A stretch of DNA of 41,996 bases from an uncultured Saprospiraceae bacterium (GCA_937944095.1 CALEAC010000038.1:1-41996), one strand, 5' to 3'; numbered from the stretch's first letter, positions 11,201 through 18,622 are shown. Numbers and translations: made by a program. The notes: generated by a model not told the origin, from the letters alone.

Positions 11201-12879
11201 ATTTTGACAAACTATACAATAAGTCTAAATATCTAAAGAACCTCGATAGAGTCGGCAAACCTAGAACACGAAGTCGAGTAGATGATAGTAAGGGTGATAA
11301 AGTAACCATCGCAAAAGACAAAGACGGTAAGCGCGTCACTAAAAAAGCTGCTCGGCTACCTGGCACTGCTGAGAAGCTACTACTGAGACCCATATTTATG
11401 CTTAGGTCAGTAAGGGTTAACTATAAAGAGGACTTCTCAACAGTGATTCCTGGCTATACCGGGACACCAGAATATTTCGGTCTAGATAATGCATTCACTA
11501 ATCCTGGTGTCGATTTTGTAATTGGTCTACAGCCTAATATCGATCCTGATAATCCATCTAATTTCTTATCGAGGGCAGCCAATAATGGATGGATAACAGA
11601 AAGTCCTGGTCTCAACCAAGAAGTCATCCAGACATCTAACCAGAATTTCGATGCTAAAGTCAAAATCGAACCATGGAAGGATTTCAAGATAGATGTCGAC
11701 TTCAAAAAGAATTATAGAACCACTCATTCTGAGGTATACAAAAATGTAGACAAAGGTGGCGCAACCCAATTCTTAGGTCTAGCCGCTAGAGACCTTGGTA
11801 GCTTCGACGTCACTTACTTTAATATGCAAACGCTGTTCGGAAGAAGCATCGATGAGCTATTCGATCAGTTCGAAAGCTATCGACCTATTATATCTGCTAG
11901 ACTACCTAACGTGGACAACGCGGGTGAGCATACAGAAGATGGTTCTAACTATACTATAGGTTACGGTAAGCAAAGTTCGTCAGTATTAGTACCAGCCTTC
12001 TTAGCTGCCTACACAGATACAGATCCGACAACTATAGATTTAGATCTAGAAAACAGGGTGAGCTCCAGAAAATTCATTCCTAGACCAAACTGGACACTGA
12101 GATATGACGGACTAAGCAAGTTACCATGGTTCAAGGATAAATTCTCAAGCTTCACCCTAGAACATGGTTATTCCTCCTTACTGAAGGTCAGCAACTTTAA
12201 TACAGATATAGAATACGATAGAGTGAGGCCATTTCTAGATGATGATGGTAATCCTAATATCCGACTGAATGGTAATTATTACACGAGAATAGAAATACCA
12301 GCACTTCAGATTTCTGAAAACTTCAATCCAATCATCGGGCTGAAGATGAAGACAAAAAATGACTTCACCATGGAATTCGAATATGCCAAAAGTCGAGACC
12401 TAAATCTTAAGATTAATACGTCTAGTCAGTTGGAAGAGGATAGAAAAACCAGTTTCGTATTCGGCTTAGGATATACGATTAAGGATTCTAATTTCTTGAA
12501 GAAAAAGAAAAAAAGAACTCGGTCGAGCAGAACAAAATCGGATGATGAGGATGAAGACGAGACAAAAGATTCTAGAAATGTACTCAGAAGAAATAGTGTC
12601 GAATCATCGAGAGGCAGTGATATGACTTTTATGCTTAACCTAGCATTTAATGATAATGCCTTCTACGTACACGAACTGGATAAGGATATCTCACAAGAGG
12701 ACAACCAAACCAGAGGATCTAAAGGGTTCCAGATAAATCCATCAGTGGATTATATTCTCAATGACAATGTGACCCTGAGGACTTTCTTTGACTACAATAC
12801 TAATACGCCATACGGAAGTAATAACTTCAAGAGAACCAATATGGCCTTTGGACTCACTATGCGATTGAGTCTGAACTAG
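5224..12879 (+). CDS. sprA: SprA, outer-membrane translocon of the type IX secretion system
   Basis: 2551 residues, slightly longer than typical SprA of about 2,400. SprA forms the very large single-chain beta barrel through which T9SS cargo crosses the outer membrane; it is also needed for gliding where gliding occurs. The N-terminus is a signal sequence (hydrophobic about 8-25). The N-terminal region carries family patterns (YLTFDEYLDW; a glycine-rich GSIDLNFGASYNRSDNP; DLGFNYDTNASFDFDRKI), followed by long alternating beta-strand sequence to a C-terminal strand ending LTMRLSLN. Two basic low-complexity stretches stand out: about 1702-1742 (Lys-rich, PDKKAKKKKPMPW) and about 2425-2465 (KKKKKRTRSSRTKSDDEDED). 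A possible promoter box TACGTTTA (5163-5170, 7 of 8 consensus positions) lies 53 nt upstream. T9SS cargo candidates are encoded at 18623 and 33046. Confidence 0.97.
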   Translation: MASKRKLAFHIFISITLIFSILADVSGYDIHGPEDDLIERVAAIVQDTFPILDRSGDFINDNQYNPFDVYPSEIEQSVEYDAETDTYIITEMIGDEYFRSPSYLTFDEYLDWRSKEQERKYFEKLAGYGSQYKSASGRLDPMSKIDIEKNLIDRLFGGNEITIEPQGSIDLNFGASYNRSDNPQIDQSQQRQFNIPDFGMDIKMNVDGKIGDKMDLGFNYDTNASFDFDRKIKLAYDSEKWTEDDIVKKIEAGNVSFPLRSNLIKGAQELFGLKTELQFGHLRLTGVVSQQRSKQQSIQVQNGATVQEFQIRPEEYDENRHFFLSHYHRATYETSLENLPYINNSFRITNIEVWISEDRPNFQPDQTMIAAIADIGETDPTKFSNQDSANGISNDPMVINITTDANGIRLPDNRVNDLYEEIVSNEMANRIEFTNSELTNNYGLKESVDFETFRGRKLRQNEYFYNPELGFISLNVRMRPNQVLAVSYEYFYTNNCEDVYKVGSTSDEGSVSNTDREGEVVSEGVLFTKLLKGSSPRVDHPTWDLMMKNVYPLRANQLDATDFEFDVFYEDDKNGSLKKFLPERGFELIPLLNLFGLDNLNSRNDPQPDGVFDFVPGITVVPQNSSIFFPVLEPFGDALNNILQEVLEDTEPQSTIDSLIDFYAFHELYDTSVVAAQLNLEKNKFVMAGKVKSSSSSEYSLGAWNIPQGSVRVTAGSFEMVEGIHYEVDYGIGRVRILDQSIIQQGVPVNISFEDNSVFSLQQRNMMGLRADYEINDNFVVGGTFLRLAERPFTQKVNIGDDPIKNRVFGLDLDYSKEAPWVTSVVDKLPFYSTNAKSNISLTAEGAALKPGHSRAINVPNEEDNGGVVSIDDFEGAVSGFPLSSQPNRWQLASIPRYDDMRPEFQEAHLLNDVTSGANRARLSWYVIDRFVNVSETTKNLNSYTRRINQTELFNRQIPQGQLPDLLTFDLSYFPTERGPYNFDVPNGLGEFTKGVEFNQAENRVELKEPETRWAGIMRYLNNNDFEAANYEFIEFWMLNPFKTKPDGSGHVVDEEGFLTFQLGNVSEDILYDNLQFYENALPRDSSVVPERTTNWGKVPLNTPINDAFPGVDYTDQDLGLDGLDNEEEKSAHADYIDQIQVVTGPAPQSLLDDVAADDFVFFNDPVFEGSNDLIERYKNNNNPQGNSPDVSNATSFQRGNPIPDKEDMNNNRDLDSGESFYEYKIKIANANGEIDENATEFIRETKIINSQNAGPEKWYRFRIPLNEGESVNGIQGFRSIQFIRILVNGYKTAKTFRLADFELIRNQWRKLPSLCAKDGGEITVNFNTDVVGVEENGAKVPFGYEIPQGIKQEQLFSSFSAVNQDENSLVMKFEDLPANCEVAIAKLNELDLRVFERMQMFVHAERTLTDIGAEDDILQDGDLSIFLRVGKDFQRHYYEYEIPLTLSNDSIAFTSQSDRIWPKANMFDFPLDMLIQAKKLRNVTGAALTEEFIITSENLSQYRGLETEYESISLDTLPEGHKIRIKGNPNIGLIKGVSVGIRNIDDRIPIRDHSGEIWINELRLTGLQERGGVAGLARMEVQMADLGNLTASASYSSIGWGQIEQKVQERALEEVIEYDVATNLELGKLLPKNWGIRLPFYGQYAKSIINPEFDAYDFDITVEDEYDLFKNEPPEVIDEISQRNQRVNTIKTFNLTNVRKERSAGKNSDKTKAQKARNSTNASVQKPDKKAKKKKPMPWNIENFSASYSYTESTYRDPILKADNSIEQRLGLDYSYSRKGGYIQPFKKLKINNLDFIKELNLNPLPNSFSFNTNLNRFFGTRIYRIPETPEFHFDDRRFDWERRYDLNWNLTKALKINFTAFNESYIDEARQTGIAETAEDREWFAFTDNGSGNLIKSNVTAEVAADPLYPSRYWKDNLKSGGRNTNYDHSLNVNYTLPMKYIPYMDWVDVKAQYKSSYNWSAGALIEDASGFPLAGVIQNGQTRTVTANLNFDKLYNKSKYLKNLDRVGKPRTRSRVDDSKGDKVTIAKDKDGKRVTKKAARLPGTAEKLLLRPIFMLRSVRVNYKEDFSTVIPGYTGTPEYFGLDNAFTNPGVDFVIGLQPNIDPDNPSNFLSRAANNGWITESPGLNQEVIQTSNQNFDAKVKIEPWKDFKIDVDFKKNYRTTHSEVYKNVDKGGATQFLGLAARDLGSFDVTYFNMQTLFGRSIDELFDQFESYRPIISARLPNVDNAGEHTEDGSNYTIGYGKQSSSVLVPAFLAAYTDTDPTTIDLDLENRVSSRKFIPRPNWTLRYDGLSKLPWFKDKFSSFTLEHGYSSLLKVSNFNTDIEYDRVRPFLDDDGNPNIRLNGNYYTRIEIPALQISENFNPIIGLKMKTKNDFTMEFEYAKSRDLNLKINTSSQLEEDRKTSFVFGLGYTIKDSNFLKKKKKRTRSSRTKSDDEDEDETKDSRNVLRRNSVESSRGSDMTFMLNLAFNDNAFYVHELDKDISQEDNQTRGSKGFQINPSVDYILNDNVTLRTFFDYNTNTPYGSNNFKRTNMAFGLTMRLSLN

Positions 12880-12892
12880 ATATAGATATAAC

Positions 12893-12925
12893 ATAGGAGA
12901 AAGGCAACTTAGCACTTTCTCCTAT
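12893..12925 (+). terminator. Perfect 11-bp hairpin after sprA
   Basis: ATAGGAGAAAG (12893-12903) and CTTTCTCCTAT (12915-12925) are exact reverse complements around an 11-nt loop. The hairpin starts 13 nt after the sprA stop. The downstream sequence is T/C-rich (CTTCGTCTTCATCTT) rather than a clean T-run, so termination may be partial. It ends 13 nt before the TTG start proposed for the Nudix gene. Confidence 0.65.
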
Positions 12926-12938
12926 CTTCGTCTTCATC

Positions 12939-13571
12939 TTGATACTTCCACAATATATTCTTAATCTTCGGGCTGCTCTAGAGTCTCCGTTACCAGGCTG
13001 GAATGGCCAGAAACGTATGTCCTCCACTGGATATGACAATCACCGAATAGCGCCTACGGATCACAAAGTAGCTGGTGTTGTCCTATTATTATTCCAAGAT
13101 CACAATGCTGTATGGAATCTAACTTTTATTAAAAGATCAAGCCGAGAACCTAGAGATAAGCATGCTGGTCAGATCAGCTTTCCTGGTGGCAGGGCGGAAC
13201 ATTCCGATATCTCGATCGAGCAGACTGCACTAAGAGAATTAGAAGAGGAATTAGGTATAAGTAGTGAGGCAGTGACAGTCATAGGAAAGCTGACAACACT
13301 ATATGTATTCGTCAGTAATTTTCTTGTACATCCTTATATCGCTTTTCATGCCGGTGTGCCTACATTTATTCCACAAGAATCAGAGGTGGACCATGTTATC
13401 ACAGTGCCCATAGATAAACTGAGCTTCCCCGATCACATACATATTAATGATCTACAAATAAGAAATCATTTAATAAAAAATGTACCGTATTATGATCTGG
13501 AAGGAGAAATACTTTGGGGAGCGACAGCAATGATAACCAGTGAACTAATTCAGATATTGGATACACTCTAG
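12939..13571 (+). CDS. CoA pyrophosphatase-type Nudix hydrolase
   Basis: 210 residues. It carries the Nudix box (GGRAEHSD...REL..EELGI) and, just before it, the pattern of CoA/acyl-CoA diphosphatases (KRSSREPRDKHAGQISFPGG). These enzymes cut CoA into phosphopantetheine and 3',5'-ADP. The start is TTG at 12939. I prefer it over the first ATG (13017, Met27) because the leading segment ALESPLPGWNGQKRM matches the conserved N-terminal LPG...RM region of this subfamily and would be lost. A weak start and the hairpin immediately upstream suggest low expression. Substrate is inferred from family motifs only. Confidence 0.9.
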   Translation: MILPQYILNLRAALESPLPGWNGQKRMSSTGYDNHRIAPTDHKVAGVVLLLFQDHNAVWNLTFIKRSSREPRDKHAGQISFPGGRAEHSDISIEQTALRELEEELGISSEAVTVIGKLTTLYVFVSNFLVHPYIAFHAGVPTFIPQESEVDHVITVPIDKLSFPDHIHINDLQIRNHLIKNVPYYDLEGEILWGATAMITSELIQILDTL

Positions 13572-13576
13572 CGTGC

Positions 13577-13591
13577 AGTAAGGAGCTTACT
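13577..13591 (+). terminator. Short hairpin plus T-tract after the Nudix gene
   Basis: AGTAAG and CTTACT pair perfectly around a 3-nt GAG loop and are followed by TTT, starting 6 nt after the stop codon. The stem is only 6 bp, so this is a modest terminator candidate. Confidence 0.35.
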
Positions 13592-13726
13592 TTTCGACTA
13601 AGTGAATATATATATTGCTATTATATGTAGAAATAGAATATTTTGACTTTATTTACTTAGCATTAGGAGCGTTTTCCTACTAAGGTCATTTCATAAATAA
13701 AATATACAGTATTTCATAATTGGTGC

Positions 13727-14005
13727 ATGAGCAAACCTAAAGTCATAACAGAATTCGAAAAACTAAACGAAGACATTCAGAATCGGGTCAAGCTCTACTA
13801 TCCCTCAGGTTTTGAAAAACATCTAATCACTTTCAAGAATCATAAGAAGCATCTTATAAGCGCACTACCTTATGAGACAGATGACAAGATGTACCTTATT
13901 AAGATGTCTAGAGAAAAAGCCAATTCAATTATCCTAGATGATGATGACTACAATCATAATGGCATACTAAAGGAATCCTTCAAGGCGTCTTTTGGCAGCA
14001 ATTAG
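13727..14005 (+). CDS. Small conserved charged protein, function unknown
   Basis: 92 residues with no signal peptide or membrane segment. The pattern (KVITEFEKL...YYPSGFEKHLITF...SALPYETDDKMYLIKM...ILDDDDY) resembles a small family I recall from Bacteroidota, often left hypothetical or labelled otherwise without support. The conserved-looking centre followed by an acidic patch (DDDDY) suggests a compact folded cytoplasmic protein. It stands alone, with 155 bp before it and 154 bp after it, and an ATG start. I assign no function. The family resemblance is from memory and needs a profile search. Confidence 0.75.
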   Translation: MSKPKVITEFEKLNEDIQNRVKLYYPSGFEKHLITFKNHKKHLISALPYETDDKMYLIKMSREKANSIILDDDDYNHNGILKESFKASFGSN

Positions 14006-14114
14006 GCTTAACTTCTCTTCTGTACGCCCGCTACTATTTTGGACAAAGTTACCTATAATCATCATATGATGAATTGTATTAATACATAAGCACTTATTTA
14101 CAAAATAATTAGCC

Positions 14115-14122
14115 TAATTTTG
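14115..14122 (+). promoter_or_regulatory. Candidate Bacteroidota -7 box (TAATTTTG) for the rhomboid operon
   Basis: TAATTTTG matches TANNTTTG exactly, 37 nt before the rhomboid ATG, in A/T-rich intergenic DNA. The expected -33 TTG is only approximated by TTTAC. It would drive the rhomboid gene and the abutting phosphatase-fold gene. Confidence 0.45.
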
Positions 14123-14159
14123 CCTCTTCTATTAGATACTTAGACAGCGTCCTGAATTT

Positions 14160-15071
14160 ATGGTTGATTCCATTATTAATGACATAAAGAGTACATTTTC
14201 TAGTGGCAATATGATCTCAAAGATCATTCTTGTTAATGTCGCTCTATTTGTATTGATTAACCTCATCTATGTATTCAATTTTGGAATTGGTGATGAGGGT
14301 AATTCATTATTTGCGATAGTCCGGGATGGTCTAGCGATTCCATCAGACCCTCTACAATTCATCAAGCAACCATGGAGCCTGATTACACACTTCTTCTTGC
14401 ATGTCGGTTTCTGGCATCTGGTTTGGAATATGTTGATGTTATACTGGTTCGGGCGGATTGTGGGAGACTTGATAGGTGACGAACGTGTGCTCCCTATCTA
14501 CCTTATGAGTGGCATCTTCGGCGGGCTTGTATTTATGTGTCATGATTTATTTCTTCCAGGCGGCACTGCTGGTATGGCGACTGCCCTAGGTGCATCAGCT
14601 GCTGTCATGGCCATCGTATGGAGCTCAGCTATGATCTCACCTGATTACACCATACATCTCTTGTTCCTAGGACCAGTTAAGCTTAAGTATATCGCTCTTG
14701 CTCTGTTATTCATGGATATTATAGGTTCTGCAGGCGACATGAATAAAGGGGGCCACTTTGCACATCTAGGAGGCGCTGCTTGGGGTATGGCTTTCGTCTA
14801 CTTCTTACGAAAAGGAACAGATATCACAGAACCTCTAGTTAAACTTTTTGCTAGCACTAAAAACCAAAAACCTAAGATCAAAAAAACACCTAGAAATAAA
14901 TTTAAAGTCGTACACAGGACGAGTCAGACGGATTCGGACAGACCACCAGGTGAGGCCTACAGCCAGCAAGATAGACTAGACAAAATACTCGACAAGATTA
15001 ACGAGCTAGGCTTTGACAAATTGGACGATGAGGAGAAGGACTTCTTGTACAAAGCCAGCAAGGAGAAATAG
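14160..15071 (+). CDS. Rhomboid family intramembrane serine protease
   Basis: 303 residues with about six membrane segments. Rhomboids cleave transmembrane substrates inside the bilayer using a Ser-His dyad. The conserved HFFLHVGFWHLVWNM segment (the H-x3-H-x4-N pattern lining the active site) is present. The catalytic serine is Ser146 in LGASAAV and the histidine is His202 in HFAHLGG. A cytoplasmic basic tail (about 225-303, KPKIKKTPRNKFK, then an acidic end) follows the last helix. The stop codon directly abuts the ATG of the next gene, so the two are almost certainly co-transcribed. The substrate cannot be told from sequence. Confidence 0.95.
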   Translation: MVDSIINDIKSTFSSGNMISKIILVNVALFVLINLIYVFNFGIGDEGNSLFAIVRDGLAIPSDPLQFIKQPWSLITHFFLHVGFWHLVWNMLMLYWFGRIVGDLIGDERVLPIYLMSGIFGGLVFMCHDLFLPGGTAGMATALGASAAVMAIVWSSAMISPDYTIHLLFLGPVKLKYIALALLFMDIIGSAGDMNKGGHFAHLGGAAWGMAFVYFLRKGTDITEPLVKLFASTKNQKPKIKKTPRNKFKVVHRTSQTDSDRPPGEAYSQQDRLDKILDKINELGFDKLDDEEKDFLYKASKEK

Positions 15072-16082
15072 ATGAAGAATATTCTATATGCAATCAACTG
15101 CTTATTCGCAGTTGCTTTGATATTCAGTTATATATCACCCTTTATTGATCCAAATATTACTTGGTTCTTCTCCTTCTTTGGACTTGGCTTTCCCTTCCTT
15201 CTGATTGCCAATCTGCTATTCATCCTCATTTGGTTACTAATCTATCCCAGGTATGCAATCATGTCCTGTCTATTATTAGTCATGGGATTCTCAGCTATTA
15301 CAAAAACAGTTGGTCTGAATAGTCAGAAGAAAGACAAAGGTCTATCAGTAATGACCTACAACATAGGCAACTCCAGATTCGAATTATGGAAGAAAAAGAA
15401 TACCTCAGCTATCAATCGATTCCGAAAGTTCATACTAGACAATAATCCAGATATCATCTGCATACAAGAACGTCACTCGAAGCTTCTACCCCAATACGAA
15501 AAGATTTTCGAAGGTTACAGTCTATATCCAGATTCTCAACTAGGCACAGCGATCTACAGCAAGTATCCCATCATCAACCAAGGTAACATTCCATTCAACA
15601 CCAGTTTCCACAATGCGACCTGGGCTGATATCAAGGTAGGCAACAAAACGATTCGCATCTACAGCACCCATCTTAGTTCTAATCAGGTCCCAAACTTAAC
15701 AGACAATGTCAGGGAGATCTGGGATGAAACTAAATTCATATTAGAAAAGTACAATCATCATGCGATTAAGAGAGTCCATCAGCTTAGGTTGCTGTTAGCC
15801 CATGCTAAGACATCTCCCTATCCAGTCGTTATCTGCGGAGATTTCAATGATGTACCCCAATCATATATCTATGCAGTGGTTGCTAAAGAATATAAGGACG
15901 CTTTCTGTGAATCAGGGACAGGCCTCGTACAGACTCTCAAAGGAAACTTTATAGGTCTGAGGATAGACTACACCTTTACCAGCGATGTGCTGGAAATATT
16001 ATCCCATAAAGTCATAGAAACAGACATATCAGACCATTATCCAGTGATGACAACCCTAGGGCTCGACAATATTCAGCTATAG
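15072..16082 (+). CDS. Membrane-anchored endonuclease/exonuclease/phosphatase (EEP) family protein
   Basis: 336 residues. Three membrane segments (about 5-22, 38-58, 62-78) precede an EEP-fold hydrolase domain. Visible catalytic motifs are MTYNIGN (Asn97), CIQERHS (Glu133), CGDFNDVP (Asp and Asn) and the terminal SDHYPV (Asp-His). The family uses Mg2+ to cleave phosphoester bonds in nucleic acids, phosphoinositides or sphingomyelin. A membrane anchor argues against a repair nuclease and for a lipid- or envelope-related substrate, but that is inference. It starts at the base after the rhomboid stop, and this pairing is one I associate with Bacteroidota. Confidence 0.9.
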   Translation: MKNILYAINCLFAVALIFSYISPFIDPNITWFFSFFGLGFPFLLIANLLFILIWLLIYPRYAIMSCLLLVMGFSAITKTVGLNSQKKDKGLSVMTYNIGNSRFELWKKKNTSAINRFRKFILDNNPDIICIQERHSKLLPQYEKIFEGYSLYPDSQLGTAIYSKYPIINQGNIPFNTSFHNATWADIKVGNKTIRIYSTHLSSNQVPNLTDNVREIWDETKFILEKYNHHAIKRVHQLRLLLAHAKTSPYPVVICGDFNDVPQSYIYAVVAKEYKDAFCESGTGLVQTLKGNFIGLRIDYTFTSDVLEILSHKVIETDISDHYPVMTTLGLDNIQL

Positions 16083-16086
16083 ACCC

Positions 16087-16094
16087 TATTTTTG
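16087..16094 (+). promoter_or_regulatory. Candidate -7 box (TATTTTTG) for cysS
   Basis: TATTTTTG is an exact TANNTTTG match lying 4 nt after the stop of the preceding gene and only 10 nt before the cysS ATG. A start site a few bases downstream would give an almost leaderless cysS mRNA. The next in-frame ATG (16114) would leave a slightly longer leader. No -33 TTG is evident. Confidence 0.4.
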
Positions 16095-16104
16095 CAAATT
16101 CATA

Positions 16105-17598
16105 ATGAGCAACATGAACATAAAGGATTTACACCTAAGTAATAGCCTGACTAAGAATAAAGAGACTTTTAAGCCTATCACACCAGGGTTTATAGGCATG
16201 TATGTCTGTGGGCCAACTGTATACAGCGATGTCCATCTAGGTAACGTTCGGACTTTTATCAGTTTTGATATCATCTATAGGACGCTATTACAGTTAGGGT
16301 ACAAGGTACGATATGTAAGAAATATCACAGATGTCGGGCATCTATTAGATGATGGAGAGGATCGAATATCGAAAGGTGCAAGACTCAATAAGCTAGAGCC
16401 AATGGAGGTGGTACAGAAATACACGAATGGCTTCCAAGAGATGATGAGAATATTCAATAACAAGAAACCATCTATAGAACCGAGAGCAACACAACATATA
16501 ATAGAACAAATAGAAATGGTGCAGCAGATCCTGGATAATGGATATGCCTACATCGCTAATGGTTCTGTCTACTTCGATACACTTAAATTCCATGAAGAAA
16601 AAAAGTGTTATGGCCAATTATCTGGTAGAGTCATAGAAGATCTTATCTCTGAATCCAGAGACAATCTGAAGAATCAGAGTGAGAAGAAACATCCATCTGA
16701 CTTTGCGATCTGGATGAAAGCCGCGCCTGATCATCTCATGAAGTGGAATTCTCCATGGTCAGTTGGGTTTCCTGGTTGGCATCTCGAGTGTTCGGTCATG
16801 AGTACGAAATATCTCGGAGAAACCTTTGACATACATGGTGGTGGTAATGACCTCAAATTTCCCCATCACGAAAATGAAGTGGCACAGAATGTAGGCTCCT
16901 GTGGTTGCCAACCCTGTAACTATTGGTTACATACGAATATGTTACTCATGAATGGCAAGAAAATGTCAAAAAGTGACGGTAACACCATCACGCCTGATCA
17001 GTTATTTACAGGCGATAGTCCACATATTTCCAAGGCCTATACACCGATGGTCATCCGCTTCTTTATGCTACAGTCGCATTACAGCTCTACTAATGATCTC
17101 ACTGATGATGGCTTGCTAGCAGCTGAAAAAGGATATAAAAGAATCTGCGAAGCACTGAAGACCCTAGAAAGCTTAGAAAATAATAGCACCAGCGACCAAT
17201 TGGATAAGGAACTTCTGCAGCCATTAGATCAGTTTATGACTGAGATGTGTGATGATTTCAACACGCCTAGAGCCATAGCCCAAGTCTTCGAACTAGTCAC
17301 TAAGATTAATAGTCTCAAAGAAGGCCATCTCGATATAAACAAAATCTCTACTGCTGCGCTTAATAGAGTGAAAACTGAATTGCCTGGCTATATACAGGAT
17401 GTCCTAGGTCTAGAAAATGAACAAGGTGCAGGTAATAATGACGCGCTAGATAAGGTCATGGCACTGGTACTAGACCTAAGACAAGGTGCTAGAACTGACA
17501 AGAACTGGGCCGTTGCAGATAAGATACGTGATGCACTCGCAGGTGCAAATATTGTAGTGAAAGATGGTAAAGAAGGTAGCGCCTGGACGGTCAATTAA
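16105..17598 (+). CDS. cysS: Cysteine--tRNA ligase
   Basis: 497 residues, normal for the class I enzyme that charges tRNA-Cys. The HIGH-type motif is PTVYSDVHLGN with the zinc-ligand Cys just before it (VCGPTVYS). Further zinc/cysteine-pocket motifs are GWHLECS and GGGNDLKFPHHENE, and the KMSKS loop is intact (residues 286-290, GKKMSKSDGN). The anticodon-binding helical domain follows. The start could be Met1 (16105) or Met4 (16114, MNIKDLHL), which fits the usual N-terminus equally well. A candidate promoter sits 10 nt upstream, so cysS may be transcribed separately from the rhomboid pair. Confidence 0.97.
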   Translation: MSNMNIKDLHLSNSLTKNKETFKPITPGFIGMYVCGPTVYSDVHLGNVRTFISFDIIYRTLLQLGYKVRYVRNITDVGHLLDDGEDRISKGARLNKLEPMEVVQKYTNGFQEMMRIFNNKKPSIEPRATQHIIEQIEMVQQILDNGYAYIANGSVYFDTLKFHEEKKCYGQLSGRVIEDLISESRDNLKNQSEKKHPSDFAIWMKAAPDHLMKWNSPWSVGFPGWHLECSVMSTKYLGETFDIHGGGNDLKFPHHENEVAQNVGSCGCQPCNYWLHTNMLLMNGKKMSKSDGNTITPDQLFTGDSPHISKAYTPMVIRFFMLQSHYSSTNDLTDDGLLAAEKGYKRICEALKTLESLENNSTSDQLDKELLQPLDQFMTEMCDDFNTPRAIAQVFELVTKINSLKEGHLDINKISTAALNRVKTELPGYIQDVLGLENEQGAGNNDALDKVMALVLDLRQGARTDKNWAVADKIRDALAGANIVVKDGKEGSAWTVN

Positions 17599-17612
17599 AA
17601 AAAATTGAATTA

Positions 17613-18596
17613 ATGAAAAATCTATACTCTATACTTTTTCTTTCTCTGCTCTTGGCCCTAGGTTGTAAGGATCCCAAACCCGTAACGACCACTGTCCCTA
17701 AACCGGCAGTGAAGATTCCAGCCTTCAATCAAGACCTAGCCTATGGCTATATAGAAAAACAACTCTCATTTGGTCCACGGAATCCTGGATCACCTGGTCA
17801 TGTGGCTTGTAAAGATTGGTTCGTAGAAAAATTCGAAAGCCAAGGGGCAACTGTTATCGCTCAAGAGTTTACCGCAAATATATATACTGGAGATAGTTAC
17901 CCTGCTTGGAATATCATCGCCCAGTTTAATCCAGACCATAAGAGAAGAGTAATACTCTCAGCACATTGGGATACAAGATTTATCGGTGAGGAAGATAGCA
18001 ATAAGAGTATGAGGGATAAGCCGATTCCAGGCGCAGATGACGGTGGTTCTGGTTGTGGTATTCTCGTCGAAATAGGTCGTATCCTAAATGAAAATCCTAT
18101 AGACTTAGGTGTCGATATCATTCTATGGGATGCTGAGGACCAAGGAAAAAGAGGTGACGAAAATTACACCACGACCTGGTGTCTAGGATCTCAGCACTGG
18201 TCTAAAAACAAACATGTAAAAGGATATAATGCGCGTTTCGGTATTAACCTAGATATGGTCGGCGGAAAAAATCCTAGTTTCGGAAAAGATCTTGTTTCTA
18301 AACGATACGCTCAGCAAATTCAGGATAAGGTCTGGCAGCTCGCTCAGAATATGGGCTACTCAGATATGTTCCAAAATAAAGAAACTGGGCTTCTCACTGA
18401 TGACCACCTGATGGTCAATCAGATTGCTAAGATTCCAATGATAGATATTATTAATCAACCGGATACACCTAAGAAATTCATCCATGAGTGGCACACCCAT
18501 GATGATGACATCGCCGCAATAGACAAACGAACGCTTCGTGTCGTCGGTCAAGTAATAACGGCTGTCATCTATAAGGAGTCTGATGGTAGCTTTTAG
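17613..18596 (+). CDS. M28 family zinc hydrolase lipoprotein, glutaminyl-peptide cyclotransferase-like
   Basis: 327 residues. A lipobox (LALGC, Cys18) marks an exported lipoprotein. The M28 metal-site pattern is visible in order: SAHWDTRF (His118, Asp120), GADDGGSG (Asp143), WDAEDQG (Glu175/Asp176), NLDMVGG (Asp) and a C-terminal EWHTHDD (His). The HWD-T/S-R context and the CLGSQHW segment resemble bacterial glutaminyl cyclases, which convert N-terminal Gln to pyroglutamate. A plain aminopeptidase is the alternative. In Bacteroidota many exported proteins begin with Gln after signal cleavage, including several in this window, which fits a cyclase. It lies 14 bp after cysS and 26 bp before the next gene. 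Confidence 0.88.
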   Translation: MKNLYSILFLSLLLALGCKDPKPVTTTVPKPAVKIPAFNQDLAYGYIEKQLSFGPRNPGSPGHVACKDWFVEKFESQGATVIAQEFTANIYTGDSYPAWNIIAQFNPDHKRRVILSAHWDTRFIGEEDSNKSMRDKPIPGADDGGSGCGILVEIGRILNENPIDLGVDIILWDAEDQGKRGDENYTTTWCLGSQHWSKNKHVKGYNARFGINLDMVGGKNPSFGKDLVSKRYAQQIQDKVWQLAQNMGYSDMFQNKETGLLTDDHLMVNQIAKIPMIDIINQPDTPKKFIHEWHTHDDDIAAIDKRTLRVVGQVITAVIYKESDGSF

Positions 18597-18622
18597 AAAA
18601 AATTTATAATCAAAAATCAAAT

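Noticed and set aside
12857-13039. 60-residue minus-strand ORF between sprA and the Nudix gene
   Set aside because: It runs antisense through the hairpin and the conserved Nudix N-terminus and has no recognisable features.
13657-13684. Imperfect hairpin CTTAG...CTAAG before the small protein gene
   Set aside because: The stem is broken by unpaired bases and no T-tract follows; too weak to list as a feature.
15072-16082. Second exonuclease III
   Set aside because: It has three N-terminal membrane segments and lacks the GDYNI/DIHNP pattern of XthA, so only the EEP superfamily is supported.
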